Source: Torreya grandis (lineage: Eukaryota; Streptophyta; Pinopsida; Cupressales; Taxaceae). Taken from it: a DNA stretch of 64,000 nucleotides. This document shows, in pieces, positions 12,310 to 24,269 of this stretch (position 1 is its first letter; every line of letters starts with the position of its first letter). The notes beneath the pieces were generated by a model, which had not been told where the DNA came from, ran no database searches, and was given only the letters and a program-made list of their open reading frames with translations. Made by a program: the position numbers and the translations under genes. The stretch lies in contig JARHVA010000123.1 of NCBI GenBank assembly GCA_037957365.1, positions 840,501 to 904,500 of the forward strand. Reading direction: 5' to 3'.

Positions 12310-14204
12310 AGACTTTGTCTGTTTGACTTTGAAACTAAAGAGTAAAATTAGAAACAATAATTTTGTTAGTAACCAAAAACTATGTTATAATTCTTCATGA
12401 TTAAAACTAAGAAGGAAATCTATAGCCAAATTATGAAGTTACCTACAAGTCTCATGAGAATAAGCCCAACTAGCATGAAACCAACAAAATTTATTGGTAT
12501 CATACGAAGTTTTCATGGGATGAGTGGGATCAAGTTCTCACAGAAGAAGCCTTGGTAGAAATTTTTGTAATTAATCTAAGGATAAATATTTATGTTATTG
12601 GTTTAATATAAATGAGGATTAGTGATATGGTTTGGAGGGGAAACTTGCCCTGGAGTCTAGTTGGGAACAATAACTTGAATAGTATGAATAGTACCATAAG
12701 ATTCGATGACACCATAATTTTTAGCATGATGATTTTTATTCTTGATTAACATGTGAGTACCCATAGAAGGTTCGTATGGCCTAAATTGATGAATTATGAA
12801 ATCTTAATGTTTTGCTTGGTCAATGGCCTCTTCCAAAGTACATGGTGAGAGAGTCTAAACCTACTATTATAATTGAGGAAAAAGTGCATTGGTAACTAGA
12901 TGAAATAGGTTGTCATCTACCATATTATGTTCACACTTATTAGACAAGGTCTTCCATTATTTTATTAAAGCTTGTATGGTTTAGGTCTCATGTTTTTTAT
13001 AATTGATAAAATGGGCCAAGGTATTTTAAGGAAGATCACTAGTTTGAAAATCTTGGACTATAGCATTGACTAAATCTTCCAAATTAGTGATGGAATGAAA
13101 TTTGAGTTGGTTGTACCAATCTAAAGCATCACCTATGAGAGTTTTTGCTAATATCTTGGATTTAGAAAAAATATTTAACTTGACCCAGTCTTTATATACA
13201 TTTCCAAAACTTTTTTTGTGGAGAGTAGGATCGGTTGACCCATTGTAAGTAATGGTAGGGGTGATAACTCCTATATCAATATTAGCACTTTGAGGTGTAA
13301 GAGACTCATTTTGAAGGTGATTTATTATTTTGATAACAAGGGGAGGTTGAGGGACACTATTACCATGGTAATCTCAAAGAGGATGTGAGTGAACATTTTG
13401 GTTATGCATTCTGCATAGAATCTATTGAGGGTGGGTTTGAAGATGGATAAGATTATTTTTCACTTGTATCATTTGGTTGGCATTGTTATCTTGGAAAGAA
13501 TTCATTTGATTTAGAGTTTGTAATAGAATTTGATGGGTTTGAGTAGTAGTATTGGCATTATTTAAAGCATTAGAATTGGTATAGTGGCTTGGGTACCACT
13601 ATGGGTGTTAGTACTAGCTTGAGAGGAATTATTGGTAAGTGAGGCACTAGTAATATTATTTGATTCTATGGAAAAATATGTCCTAGTAGATGGATGAGAA
13701 GAAGTGGAACTAGAGGCATGATTACCATGGGTAGCACATAATGCACTAGTGGAATAATTGAGAAGAGTTGGTCTTGGAAGAATCCCACTAGATGTAGAAT
13801 CTACCATGTTAGTAGAGATACTAGGCATAGAGGTGGGGGAAATCAAAGAGGAAGATGTCATGGTATGATAAGGGGTCAAAATAGAGGGAAGAGGCTGAGA
13901 AGAAAATAAGCTAGTGTCCCCAAATTCATGTGAGAGTGTGGGAGAAGGTGAATGGGGCTCCTCAACTTGACCATTTATCATGAGATGGTAATAGTAGAAG
14001 GATGTTTTCCTCAATGTTGAGAAAACTCATTGATGAAAAAGAGCATTTTTTGGGTATAATTTAATTCAGGGTGATCTTCAAATGAGAATAGATGTTTACA
14101 AAGTGAACAAGAATGATGAGGGGTACCATAATCTGTAGTGCGAGTGGTACATGTATTTTACTTTCATCTAGGGTGAGATCCACAAGCTACTTATGGGATA
14201 ACCT
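12310..14204 (-). pseudogene. gag: gag of element B (5' part beside element A)
   Basis: A 150-codon frame at 14014-13562 encodes a Ser/Thr-rich N-terminal segment (SPSPTLSHEFGDTSL, then Ser/Thr/Asn runs) equivalent to the plus-strand frame at 46604-47062 in element D. Further along (about 13300-12850) the retrotransposon gag core is readable across stops and matches the D core, including the ITYNGST start and the short DALDWYNQL-like motif. A third block near 12540-12400 matches D at 48000-48120 (zinc-knuckle-side text). Gag would form the virus-like particle. Stops and frameshifts rule out a functional product. Confidence 0.75.
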
Positions 14205-14209
14205 ATTGG
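14205..14209 (+). repeat. Target-site duplication of element A, left
   Basis: ATTGG lies directly before the LTR start. The right copy is ATTAG at 21026-21030, and the uninterrupted homologue in element D (reverse strand, near 46290) reads CTATTAGG, so the left copy has one G/A change. Confidence 0.8.
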
Positions 14210-15251
14210 TGATCCAGGGAATTATTACCAAAAGTTTTGATCAACTACATACAGGGATGATGTGGTAAATATCAAGGATTTTATTTTAAATCTATTTATA
14301 TTATAATTAATTAATCATTATTATAGATGTAGGTGTGGCATTATCTGGGCTATAATGTCACACCTCCACCCATAATCATTTAATTAATTTTGAAAAATTA
14401 CCACCAATAAATATATATTTTAATATATTTATTATTTACTAATAAATAAATTTTAATATATATTTTTACACTTAAGATATTTAAATTATATCTTTAATCC
14501 CATTTTTATAACCCATACCTTACCCTTATTTTAAAACTCCATTTAGATAAGTCTTTATTAACACATTTTCATGTGGACACATATCATTATAATGGCATTG
14601 ACTTATATTTTTGATCCAATCTAGAAATGCATGAGTTACAAAGAAAATGTATTGGCATAGGTATTTTCCATTGACATAGTTGTTAATATATGGTGTTGGA
14701 TGATATGGGTGTTGAAATACAAACACATGCACATAATCTTGGCATCTTCTACGTAGTGTTGAACTCCACCTTGAGAGTAGATTTTACATGGATATCATTA
14801 TCATTTGAGATGGCATATAACATTGGAGATAATCAATAGCCACATGGGCAGTGCATGGTATGTACATTATACATGGTGTTGAATGTATAGTGCATGGTAT
14901 GTGGCTTAACACTATACAACTAATCTTATCTCTAAATAAGGTGTTGATATATCATTTTTATAGCTACCCTTAGCTATAAAACCATTAATAACATAAATAA
15001 TTAAATTTAATGCCATTATTATCATAAATTATTTATTTTTTAATGCATAGAGTCAAATATATGATGCCAACTAACCACAACCAACACTAAAAATAATGTT
15101 GAGAAATAGATAGCATCAACATGGTTGGTATGGTATTCTACTTGGCATTAAACCAACGTACAAATATGGAACCATTGAGGGAATTCATGTAAAATTTTGT
15201 ATAAGCCAATGAAGGTGGAAGTATTGATAATAGGCTAGATACTTTGGATCA
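14210..15251 (+). repeat. 5' LTR of element A, with internal deletion
   Basis: Begins TGATCCAGGG and ends TTGGATCA. It aligns along its length with the first 1.03 kb of the 3' LTR, then jumps (near 15240) to the last few bases of it. About 660 bp present in the 3' LTR (roughly 20355-21015, including the ACGTAGCC and CTTTTGTC text typical of U5) is therefore missing here. The shared parts differ mainly by transitions and small indels. Confidence 0.85.
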
Positions 15252-15254
15252 GTT

Positions 15255-15266
15255 TGGTATCAGATC
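15255..15266 (+). promoter_or_regulatory. Primer-binding site of element A (initiator tRNA-Met type)
   Basis: TGGTATCAGATC, three bases after the LTR end, matches the common plant PBS TGGTATCAGAGC at 11 of 12 positions. Minus-strand cDNA synthesis would start here. Confidence 0.85.
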
Positions 15267-15589
15267 TTGTGATCAAGGCCATTTAATGTATTATCTGGAA
15301 ATTATAATAGTCTTATATATTAACCAGGTCTATATCAAGATGTGTTGAAGGATAACTTATAGAGTTTGATCTTAAAATTTGTGCAAGACATGCAAGCCAA
15401 CAATCAAGTATGGGCACAGATATGTTTGAGGTAGAATTCTAGTGTGCTTTCCTCAACATGAAAAATATGGTTGAGGAAATGTATGAAGAACACAGAATGG
15501 AGAAAGTAAAGGAAGATAAACCTAAAAGAGAATAAATTCCTCTTTCACCTTCCTACAAATCTTCCTCCTCTACATATGGTAAAACTATC

Positions 15590-16380
15590 CCACACTTGAA
15601 ATTAGATGTAAAATTTGATTTTCCAATTTATAAAGGTGAGATGAGGACATAAAAATTGGATAACTAGGTCAAGCAGATTGAGATATATTGCAGGATTCAA
15701 AATATTCTTATTGAGGAAGCTAAAATTCAAATGGCTACTCTTCATATGAGTGTCACAACACTCATCTAGTGGGAGACTAAGATTCATTAGGATATCAATA
15801 AACATGGTAAGGTAATTTCCTTTTGGAATGGTTTTATTTTTGAGATGAGAAAATAATTTTATCCTTTGGGTTATATGCAAAAATCTATTATGGATTGGCA
15901 AACTTTAAGGTAGAATAAATGTTAGAGTGTGTAGGATTATACTTAGGATTTTATAAATAAGGCATTAATGTTAGGCATTCCTCTATACAATCTAAAAACA
16001 TTACTAAAATATATTAGAGGTTTTCATATCTATTTGAGACATATTATTATCATGTTTAGTCCTTCTAACCTTGATGAAGTTTGTGTGCAAGTTACCCAAA
16101 TGGAAGCCAGGAGTAAGATGACCAAGGAAGGATATGGAAATAAATCTCTCAAACTAGTTGGAAACAAAGGTAAAGGTAAAGGAAAGGGTAAGGGTAAGTC
16201 TACTTAAACTATTAAGGAGGAAGGAAAAACTTTCTATAATCATTTCAAGAAGAATCATGATGAGGGTAAGTTTTGAAAACTCCATCCAAAACTCAAACCA
16301 AAGAGGTTATGAAATAAAAAGGAAAATATGGATAATGTTGTGATTTAATAGGACCTAAGATCAGATTGCGATGATGAAAC
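15590..16380 (+). pseudogene. gag: gag of element A
   Basis: Coding-like text across several stops starts with KFDFPIYKGEM and continues through KQIEIYCRIQNI and KIQMATLHMSV, which is the usual start of the retrotransposon gag domain. A 79-codon open frame at 15968-16207 ends in a Gly-Lys repeat (GKGKGKGKGK). After it comes a degenerate zinc knuckle, of which the HFKKNHDEGKF and KLHPKLKPK parts survive but the cysteines are lost. Gag would package element RNA. Several stops make it non-functional. Confidence 0.8.
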
Positions 16381-16384
16381 AATA

Positions 16385-19250
16385 GTGACTACTATTGTTC
16401 TACAAGGTTTAAATTATTCCTATTCTAACACTAAACCTTTTGTTATTGTTTCATCTTATAAAACCAAATTTAAACATGCTAAAAGAAAAATAAATGATAT
16501 TTTCCACATAAGAGTTATATCTAAGTGTACTAAAATAGATACTATTTTTGAGAGTGGATCACAAGCTAATATTATTTATGAAGAGGTTGTTATAAAGTTA
16601 GGACTCAAAAATAAGCTACATTCAAAACCATATCCTTTAGGATGGGTGTGTGATGATGCAAATTATAGGTCACAAAAACATGGACCTTGAGGTTTGTTAT
16701 TACTTCTAAATTCATTAATGAAGTAGAGCTAGATGTAGTCCATTTGGATATTTGTGGAATTATTTTGGGTAGTCCTTACTTATATGATAAAAAGGTACTA
16801 TTTTACAGAAAAGAGAACAAATATGTACTTGTAAAGTATGGGATTGAGTACATAGTAAGATCCCATCATGTTAAAGCCAATTTGACTCTTGTCTCTATAG
16901 GACAAATGAAAAGACTTGTACACTCAAGTAAGAGTTTTGATCTCATGATTGTAAAAGCCAAGGATAATGAAAAATCCAAGGCCTTAGAGGGTTGTGATCC
17001 TAAACATAAATTTGAAATAGAGAAGATTATTTATAACTACAATGTTGTTTTGCACGAACCATAAGGTTTACCCCCTAAGAGGGAAATTCAACATGAGATT
17101 TAATTGCAGCATGATGCCTCTCTCCCTAATATTGGCATGTATAGGTTGTCAATAGTAGAGAATGAAGAAATAAAGAAGCAAGTTATGGAGTTACTTGAGA
17201 AAGGAGTCATTTATCCAAGTACCTCTCCATGTAGTTCACCTATTATCTTAGTACCTAAAATGGTACATGGTGGATGTGCACTGACTTCTGAGCTTTGAAT
17301 AAAATCAAGGTTAAAAACCGCTACCCTCTTCCTCATATTGATGATTTGTTTGATTAGTTGAAAAATGTAAAGTATTTTACTAAGTTAGATTTGAGAATAG
17401 GTTAACACCAAGTAAGAATAAGTGATAGTTGTAAAACCACTTTTAAAACTAAGCAAGGCATTTTTGAGTGGCTTATTATGCCTTTTGGGCTTTGTAATGC
17501 ACGTGTTACATTTATGTGGGTTATGAATGATGTGTTAAGACCATTTCTAGATGATTTGGTAATTATTAACTTGGATGACATTTTAATATTTACTAACACA
17601 TGGGAATATCATCTGAAACACATTAGGAAAGTCTTAGATACTTTGAAAAAGGAGATTTTTTTTTAAAGATTTCAAAATGTGAATTTGAAAAAACATCTTT
17701 GGTTTACTTAGGCTATGTTGTAGGGAATGGTTCACTAAAAATAGGCCCTAAAAAAGTTTTATCAATAGTAAATTAGCCAAGGCATAATAATGCAACAAAA
17801 GTTAGAAGTTTTCTTGGAGCAGTTCAATTTTGGAGAAAATTTATCGCTAACCTCTCTTATATTTTATCTCCTTTAAATGATTTAACAAGTGTTAATCAAG
17901 TCTTTCAATGGGGAGGAAAGCATGAAAAATATTTCAATACCTTTAAATAAAAGATAAGTATAGGGCTAATTCTTACACTTACTGATTTATGGTAATCTTT
18001 TGAAATATAAACTGATGCTAGTGGGTATTCACTGGGGGAAGTGTTAATACAAAATTGAAAACTAGTGTGTTTTCATTCAAAAACCTTTACAAGTACAGTA
18101 AAAAATATCCTTCTTATGATAAAGAGTTGTATGTTTTGGTATAGAGTGTGTAAAAGAGGAAACACTATTTTATGGGCAAAGAGACAATCATTCATATAGA
18201 TCATCAACCTTTGCAGTATCTTCAATCACAATCCAAGATACAACAATCAAGTCACTTTTGATGGATGGGATTTTTTCAGCAATTCCATCTTGTTATAAGG
18301 TATAAAAAGGGAACACATAATAAGGTTGAAAATATGCTTTCTATACCTCCTTTTATATAATATAATATTTTACAACATATTCCTTTTGTTAATGAAATAT
18401 ATAAGGAATAATATGCTAGAGATGTTGATTTTAAGGATGTCTATGAATATTTGATAAATGGTAAATCGATAGAAGCATTTGACTATCATGTGCATAAGGA
18501 AATGTTATATCATCTTGTAAAAACATGTATTCCATAGGATGAGAGAGTTCACATGATTAGATAACATCACACCTCTCTTGTTTCAGGTCAATTTGGCATT
18601 GATAAGACAGTTGCACAGTTACAAAGATATTGCTATTGGCCCCGTATGATAGAAAATTTATCTAAATATATCAAAGGTTGTATTTTTTGTTCCACAATTA
18701 AACCTATTAATTGGAAGATAGGATTGTATACACCTCTTTCTATTAGTAACCATCCTTGGGAAGGTATTTCTATGGATTTTGTAGGAGGTTTACCTATGTC
18801 ATGAAGAAAACATGATTATCTATACATGGTTGTGGATAAGTTCAAAAACATTTGTATTTTGGTTATTTATAATAAAAAATTTATAGGCAAAAATACTACA
18901 CATTTATTCTTTACAAATGTTTGGATCCATTTCAGGTATGGTCTTTTTAAGATTTTGGAAAACATTGATACAAATGCTTTCTGATTGGATTTTCCTTCTT
19001 ATATGCAGATTTATTCAATGGTCAATGTGGAAAACTTGAAATTATATGAACCTCCTATGATCATGGATCAAGATGAGGGTATTAAATTTCCTAATGTTGA
19101 TGATTTTTCTCCTGAGTCTCTTTATGAGTTGTAGAAAGATGTTATTATTGACAGGAAAACCATAACTATGTGAAGGAGTGATACAAAATATCTTCGTGTT
19201 GGTTTGAAAAGGATGCATTTGAATAAGAAAAATTGATGGAAATCAAAAAA
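16385..19250 (+). pseudogene. pol: pol of element A: protease, RT, RNase H, integrase remnants
   Basis: Domains in order. Protease: an open frame at 16385-16690 with ESGSQANIIYEE, where the catalytic Asp of DSGS is changed to Glu. The connector at 16687-17064 holds DICGIILGSPYLYD. RT: 17104-17960 with EKGVIYPSTSPCSSPI, MPFGLCNA and NLDDILIFTNT (the YLDD site keeps both Asp). RNase H: about 17990-18370, starting at TDASGYS. Integrase zinc-binding region and start of the core: 18540-18945, including a DFVGGLPMS block. Near 18950 the text jumps to the C-terminal region (YMQIYSMVNVENLKLYEPP), so most of the DDE core is deleted. The end is near 19250, ahead of the PPT. Confidence 0.85.
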
Positions 19251-19316
19251 GTGAGGGAAAATAACCTCACCTAGTTGATAATTAAATCAAATTTAGGAGG
19301 TTCAAAAGCTCTCAAT

Positions 19317-19325
19317 AGGGAGGAA
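19317..19325 (+). promoter_or_regulatory. Polypurine tract of element A
   Basis: AGGGAGGAA lies directly before the TGATC start of the 3' LTR. This is where plus-strand DNA synthesis would be primed. Confidence 0.8.
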
Positions 19326-21025
19326 TGATCTAGGGTATTATTACCAAAAGTTTTGATCAAATGCTTATAGGGATGTTGTGGTAATTATACAAGGATTTTA
19401 TTTAAATATATTTATATTATAATTAATTAATCATTATTACAGATGCAAATGTGGCATTATCTAGTTAATAATGCCACACCTCCACCTGTAATCCTTTAAT
19501 TAATTTTGAAAAATATGTCACCAATAAATGCATATTTTAATATATTTATTATTTACTAATGAATATATTTTAATATATATTTTTCCACTTAAGATATTTT
19601 AATTATATCTTTAATCCCTTTTTCATAACCCGTACCTTACCCTTATTTTAAAACTCTGTGTAGATAAATATTTATTAACACATTTTCATGTGGACACATG
19701 TCATTATAATGGCATTGACTTCTATTTTTGCTCCAATATGGAAATGCATGAGTTTCCAAATAAAAATTATTGTCATAGGTATTTTTCATTGGCATAGTTG
19801 TTACTATATGGCATTGTATGATATGGGCATTGGACTACAAAAACATGCACACAATCTTGATAACATCCATGTAGCATTGAACTCCACCTTGATAGAAACT
19901 TTTACATGGCTATCATTAGCATTTGAGATGATGTTTAGAATTAAAAGTAATCAAAATACACATGGTTAGTGTGTGGTATGTGCATGATATAGGACATTGA
20001 ATGTATAGTATGTGGTAAGTGGCTTATCACTATAAATTTATTCTTAACTCTAAACAAGGTATTGATATAACATTGATATAGCTACCATTAGTGATAAAAC
20101 CATTAATAGCATAAGGCATTGAAATTAACACCATTTTTGGAATAAAATAGTTATTTATTAATGTGTGGAGTTTGAATATATGATTCTATCCAACCACAAC
20201 CAATGCTAAAAAGGGTGATGAGAAATAGATAACAAAAATGTATTTGGTATGGTCTTCCACTTGGCATTGAACCAATGTACCAGCATGGAGCTATTGAGAG
20301 AATTAAAGTAAAACTATGGACAAGCCAGTGAAAGTGGAAGTATTAAAAATATCCTAGAGACTTCAAAATTTACAAACACACCTAGCCAATGTGGAAGGAC
20401 ATCAGGAAATAGGAAAATATTATCTAGCATAGAACTGTTACCAATACTTAGCCAATGTAAGGATGTTGGAGAGGAAATACTAGAATCTGACATCATGTTG
20501 TTGAAACAAAATCCCAATTTGGTAAAATGGTTAGTGCCCAACCAATGTCAAGGAGGCATTGAGGAATATATATCTACATGTAGTTTTACAGGGGTAGTAC
20601 TATTTTACATAGAGTAGTGATTTTATATTGAGGGAATTTAAAGATAGAGATATATCTAGTTTATAGAGGGAAAAAGAACCTTTGAAGGTTTATTTTGATT
20701 ACCCAAACACATATCTGGTATGAAAGAATTTTATTGTACTTAGAGAGATTTATAATTATTCTTGAAGAGTTTTTAATAGATCAGAACACTCATAGAGTAG
20801 ACCCAAGGACGTAGCCATTTACTGAACCCTATAAAAAAATCTTTTGTCATTTTTTTAATTTCTTCTCTGTGATAAAAAAATTCTTTCAATTTGCATAATT
20901 AAATTATGGAATTTTTAAGAAGGCAACTTTTGAATTTAATTAAAGGGAAATTAGAATTTATTACTCATTTTTAATCCAATCCAAGAAGACTGTAAAAGTT
21001 TTTATAAACTTGGATTTTTGGATCA
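19326..21025 (+). repeat. 3' LTR of element A (1700 bp)
   Basis: Starts TGATCTAGGG and ends TTTGGATCA, forming the TGATC/GATCA terminal inverted repeat. It is the more complete copy. Near 20800-20860 it holds GGACGTAGCCATTT and AATCTTTTGTCA, which resemble the R/U5 text seen in many plant LTRs. The following ATTAG is the right target-site duplication. Confidence 0.85.
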
Positions 21026-23056
21026 ATTAGGCTTGATAAAACTCATCATATCTATTGAATTAAACTTAGTGTTATATTCAAATAGGAAGTTCATGATGAA
21101 ATAGAAAGATTATGGAAGACAAATCTGATGCAAAAGCAAAGAGATAAGAATGATACAGAGTCAACTAGGTCGACTGTGTTCTATAATCTAAGATATGGAT
21201 AAGAGTATAGGGTTGACCAAGTTGACTTAGTACTACAAACATGGTATGAAACTGATCCAAGAAGGATACAAGGGTTGACCAGGTTGACTTAATACTATAA
21301 CTTGACTAGGAAAAAAGAGTACTAGGTTGACTAGGTTGACTTAGTATTACAGACATGAAAAAAAGATTATTTGATAAAGGATATAGATTTAACTAGGTCA
21401 TTTTAGTACTATAACCTAGTTGATAGAAAAGAGTACAAGGTTGAATAGGTTGACTTAATAGTACAAGTAGGGAAAAATATAGTCTATAAGAGATTGTTTT
21501 GATAGAAGGATGTTGTGCTAAAAATAGTGAATTTTTTTGTAATATAATTTGAAGCAAGAAATGGAAGAAAAAACATAAACAATTAGATCAATAGGAATGA
21601 TCCAATTGGGGCACCCAACAAAAAACCTTATACCAAAGCTAGTCAATGCAAGTTTCTACAATAAAACACATAATGATCATAGAGAAAGTAATCAACTAAA
21701 AATTAAATGCTAACTAAGTGGTCACCTTGAGGGTTGTTAGATTATTATAAAATTTTATTTTAAGTGTGATAGGGAAGTTGGATAAAAATATGGAACTAAA
21801 AAATAATCTATAGATGGTTTCATGAGGGTTAGCCTAAAAGGGATTTATGATACCAATGGTACTAGCTTGGTATTGGGGCTTACCCCGTCATTTGTCAATA
21901 TATACCATTAACCATGTGTTTATACTTGGCTACAAAACCAAGTTAGCTTCCCCCTTGGTGATGAAATCTAAGTAGGTAGGCCTTGGGAAGGCAAATGTTA
22001 AATGCATTTTGAATATTACATTATTGGTAGTGTGTGTAAAAAGAGTAAAATAGTGCAAATAAATGGTACTTTTAAAAACCACCTAATTAGACTATGTGAG
22101 CTAATCTAAGCATGTAAATAGCTAAAAATGAAAGCATGAACTAATTACTAGTATATAGTTATTAATTCCCAAATTTAGAATGATACAGATTCAATTTATA
22201 TGACACTGTATATAAATAGTACAAAACAAAGTCAACTAGGTTATTAGTATTTTGTAGAAGAAATTGGCTTTAAGAACTAAGTTGACCAAGTCAATTTAGT
22301 CTTTTAGACAGAAGATAGGTTACAAAACTAAGTTGACCAAGTCGACTTAGTTTGTTGTAGGATTATAGTTTTAAAGACTATAAACTTGATTAAAATGGAA
22401 TAGTAGTGAAGTAATGAATTGATATAAAGAGAGAGGAACCTTGGTGGGTCGTAAGATGATTAGGATTGCAAATTTTCTATTGTATAACCTTGAATGCTGC
22501 TTTCAAGTTATACGAAATAAGTCAACTGGTTCAACCTAATTCTATGAAACCTTATTTTTTGAAGCTTGATAAGATGACTAAGTCAACTTGCATGACTTAG
22601 TTTGTTATTTGGATGCTGACTGGAAGACTAAATTAACCTACATGACTTAGTTTTTTATCTAGATGCTGACTAAAAGACTAAGTCAACCTGATTAACTTAG
22701 TTTGTTATTCTGGATGTTGAATGAAAGACTAAGTCGACTTATTTGATTTAGTTTGTTGCTCTAGATGATGATTGAAAGACTAAGTCAACCTCATTGACTT
22801 AGTTTTTATCTATAACTAAATATTAATATTATTTCAACCTATCCGATCTAGTAACTTGTATTTGATGAAGACTTGCATAAAAAGAACAAAGTCATTTTGA
22901 TATGTCTGTGTGTTAAACATGTGCAAAAAAAGTTTGAACTATACCAGCTTGGTCAACCTAATATCATAAATATATAAAAATAATGAAATGATAGAAATTA
23001 AAAGTGTGAAATAAAAATTTCAAGGGTTATAATCATGTCTATTTCATTATAATGTA
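21026..23056 (-). other. Leader (5' untranslated region) of element B with GTTGAC/GTCGAC-rich repeats
   Basis: This corresponds to 44436-46280 of element D, in reverse. It is noncoding and full of short imperfect palindromes built from GTTGAC, GTCGAC and CTAAGTC. One loose set (about 21150-21450) carries GGGTTGACCAAGTTGACTTA-type units roughly every 60 bp, and a regular set lies at 22576-22810. Confidence 0.7.
22576..22810 (-). repeat. Tandem 50-51 bp hairpin repeats (5 units) in the element B leader
   Basis: Units begin at 22576, 22626, 22676, 22727 and 22778. Each starts GACTAAGTCAACYT, runs through TTGACTTAGT and ends with about GGATGCTGACTGAAA. The first 25 bp of each unit are an imperfect palindrome (ACTAAGTCAAC...TTGACTTAGT), giving a row of predicted stem-loops in RNA of either strand. 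Units 2 and 4 have lost parts of the stem by transitions. Confidence 0.85.
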
Positions 23057-24221
23057 TGCAATGAGAAATGGAATAGATTCTACAAATCAATCCTAGCTCG
23101 AATAAGATAGATCCTACTTACATTTTTTATTAGGGATACATTAGAAATCATGGTCATGACTAATATGGATCCACTAGACCTAGACAAGGGATCTCTTACC
23201 ACAATAATATCAATAGGTAGGGCTCCAGAGCCTCCAATCAAGAAAAACTATGCAATAACCCTAAGTAAGTCCCATGTTTTCATATTCACTAAACTAATAA
23301 CAAGTAAAGGAAATTATAATCTAGTGATCAACAAATCTTGTGTCATAAAGTGGGTATAATACACATTAAAAGTAAACATTCATAGGAAACATATACTCAT
23401 GTCAATGTATAAGAAATCTTAATACATAGAAGAGAAGTGAAAATGCATATCTATCTACTCTTACAAAGGAGGAATAAAGATAAGAATACATACTTTTGAA
23501 GACAAACCCACCGAGCCTCAATCTCTCCCTTGGCCAAGGTGATTCATAAGAGGTTGTTGTGGTATGTAAGGATGAAAAGGATAAATCATATTTAGGATAC
23601 ACAACCTATCAATGCATCTAAAATATTTCTCCACAAGATAAGATCCATATCTCCAAAAAAGTATGAAACCCTAAGCTTGTTCCTCAAGTATAATGGTGGA
23701 TAAGCAGATGTAAAATATATATTTGTTCTTCTTCTCTTCATGATAAATGATGGAAATAAATGTATTTATATAGGTGTATCTAACCCTAAACCCTTTCAAA
23801 AAATTTAGTTGATAAATTTGACCTGATCAACCTAGTATTGAAATGGATAAACACATTCTAGATAATGAACAATATCAGCCATAGCCAACATATTTCTTAG
23901 TAAGCTATTGTAGATAATAATATAGGGCAAATGTGGCTAACATAGTCATGTAAACTACCAAAAATGGGTATAGGTTAGGGAAAGGGCTAATGAATATGGT
24001 AAATGATTAGAGGAGTTTGAAAAATAAGAGGCAAAGCTTAGGGGAATGGTTTTTTGGAGACAAGTGTGTAGATAGCAAGTGGAAAAAAGGACATCAATCC
24101 TATGAAGCACCAATAGTATACCCACCCCTTCCCAATACACCCATTAAGGTGTGCACTCATATATATTGAGACATAATGGATTCTTATAAGAAAGAGATTC
24201 AATAATTAATAAAAGTTTCAA

Positions 24222-24268
<47 letters not shown>
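23057..24268 (-). repeat. 5' LTR of element B (D family)
   Basis: Read on the minus strand it starts TGTATATATA (the TA tract is expanded to about 40 bp, 24227-24266) and ends CTCATTGCA. Along its length it matches the D LTRs (43245-44435 and 56583-57777): the GGGTATAC block (24130), the telomere-like motif (23780-23793), a TATA box, a splice-donor-like AAAAGTATGT (near 23490), and GAGCTAGGATTGATT near its end. The length of about 1.2 kb agrees with the D LTRs. Confidence 0.85.
23780..23793 (-). promoter_or_regulatory. Telomere-like motif in the LTR promoter of element B
   Basis: CTAACCCTAAACCC lies about 15 bp upstream (in LTR orientation) of a TATA-rich stretch (TATATAAATACA on the minus strand, near 23765). 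The same pair is in the D 5' LTR (43693-43724). Telobox-type motifs bind plant transcription and chromatin factors. Use here is inferred. Confidence 0.5.

Positions 24269-24269
<1 letters not shown>

Larger units (their letters stand above)
14210..21025 (+). mobile_element. Element A: Ty3/gypsy LTR retrotransposon, tRNA-Met primed, degenerate
   Basis: A nearly complete structure of 6.8 kb: 5' LTR (14210-15251), PBS (15255-15266), gag, protease, RT, RNase H and integrase remnants, PPT (19317-19325) and 3' LTR (19326-21025). The LTRs begin TGATC and end GATCA and are flanked by ATTGG/ATTAG. The element inserted in the leader/gag start of element B, whose text resumes exactly after the right duplication. 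The domain order (RT and RNase H before integrase) makes it Ty3/gypsy. Its protein text differs from that of element C, so it belongs to another, non-Tat lineage. No chromodomain could be recognised. Stops occur in every domain and much of the integrase core is missing. Confidence 0.9.
12310..24268 (-). mobile_element. Element B: truncated Tat-like gypsy element of the D family, minus strand, interrupted by A
   Basis: Read on the minus strand: 5' LTR (24268-23057), long leader (23056-21026), element A inserted (21025-14210), then gag (14204-12310), after which homology stops. Each piece matches element D in order: D 5' LTR 43245-44435, leader 44436-46280, gag 46290-48150. The 5' LTR abuts element D' at 24269, so B probably inserted into D' or into its upstream part. 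No protease, pol or 3' LTR for B was found to the left of 12310, so the element is truncated. Confidence 0.8.

Noticed and set aside
22576..22810. Evenly spaced repeats resembling a CRISPR array
   Set aside because: The spacers are also repeated, the unit is about 50 bp overall, it lies in a plant retrotransposon leader and no cas genes exist.
23780..23793. Interstitial telomere repeat
   Set aside because: Only about two telomere units, at the same position in several LTR copies; a promoter motif is the better reading.
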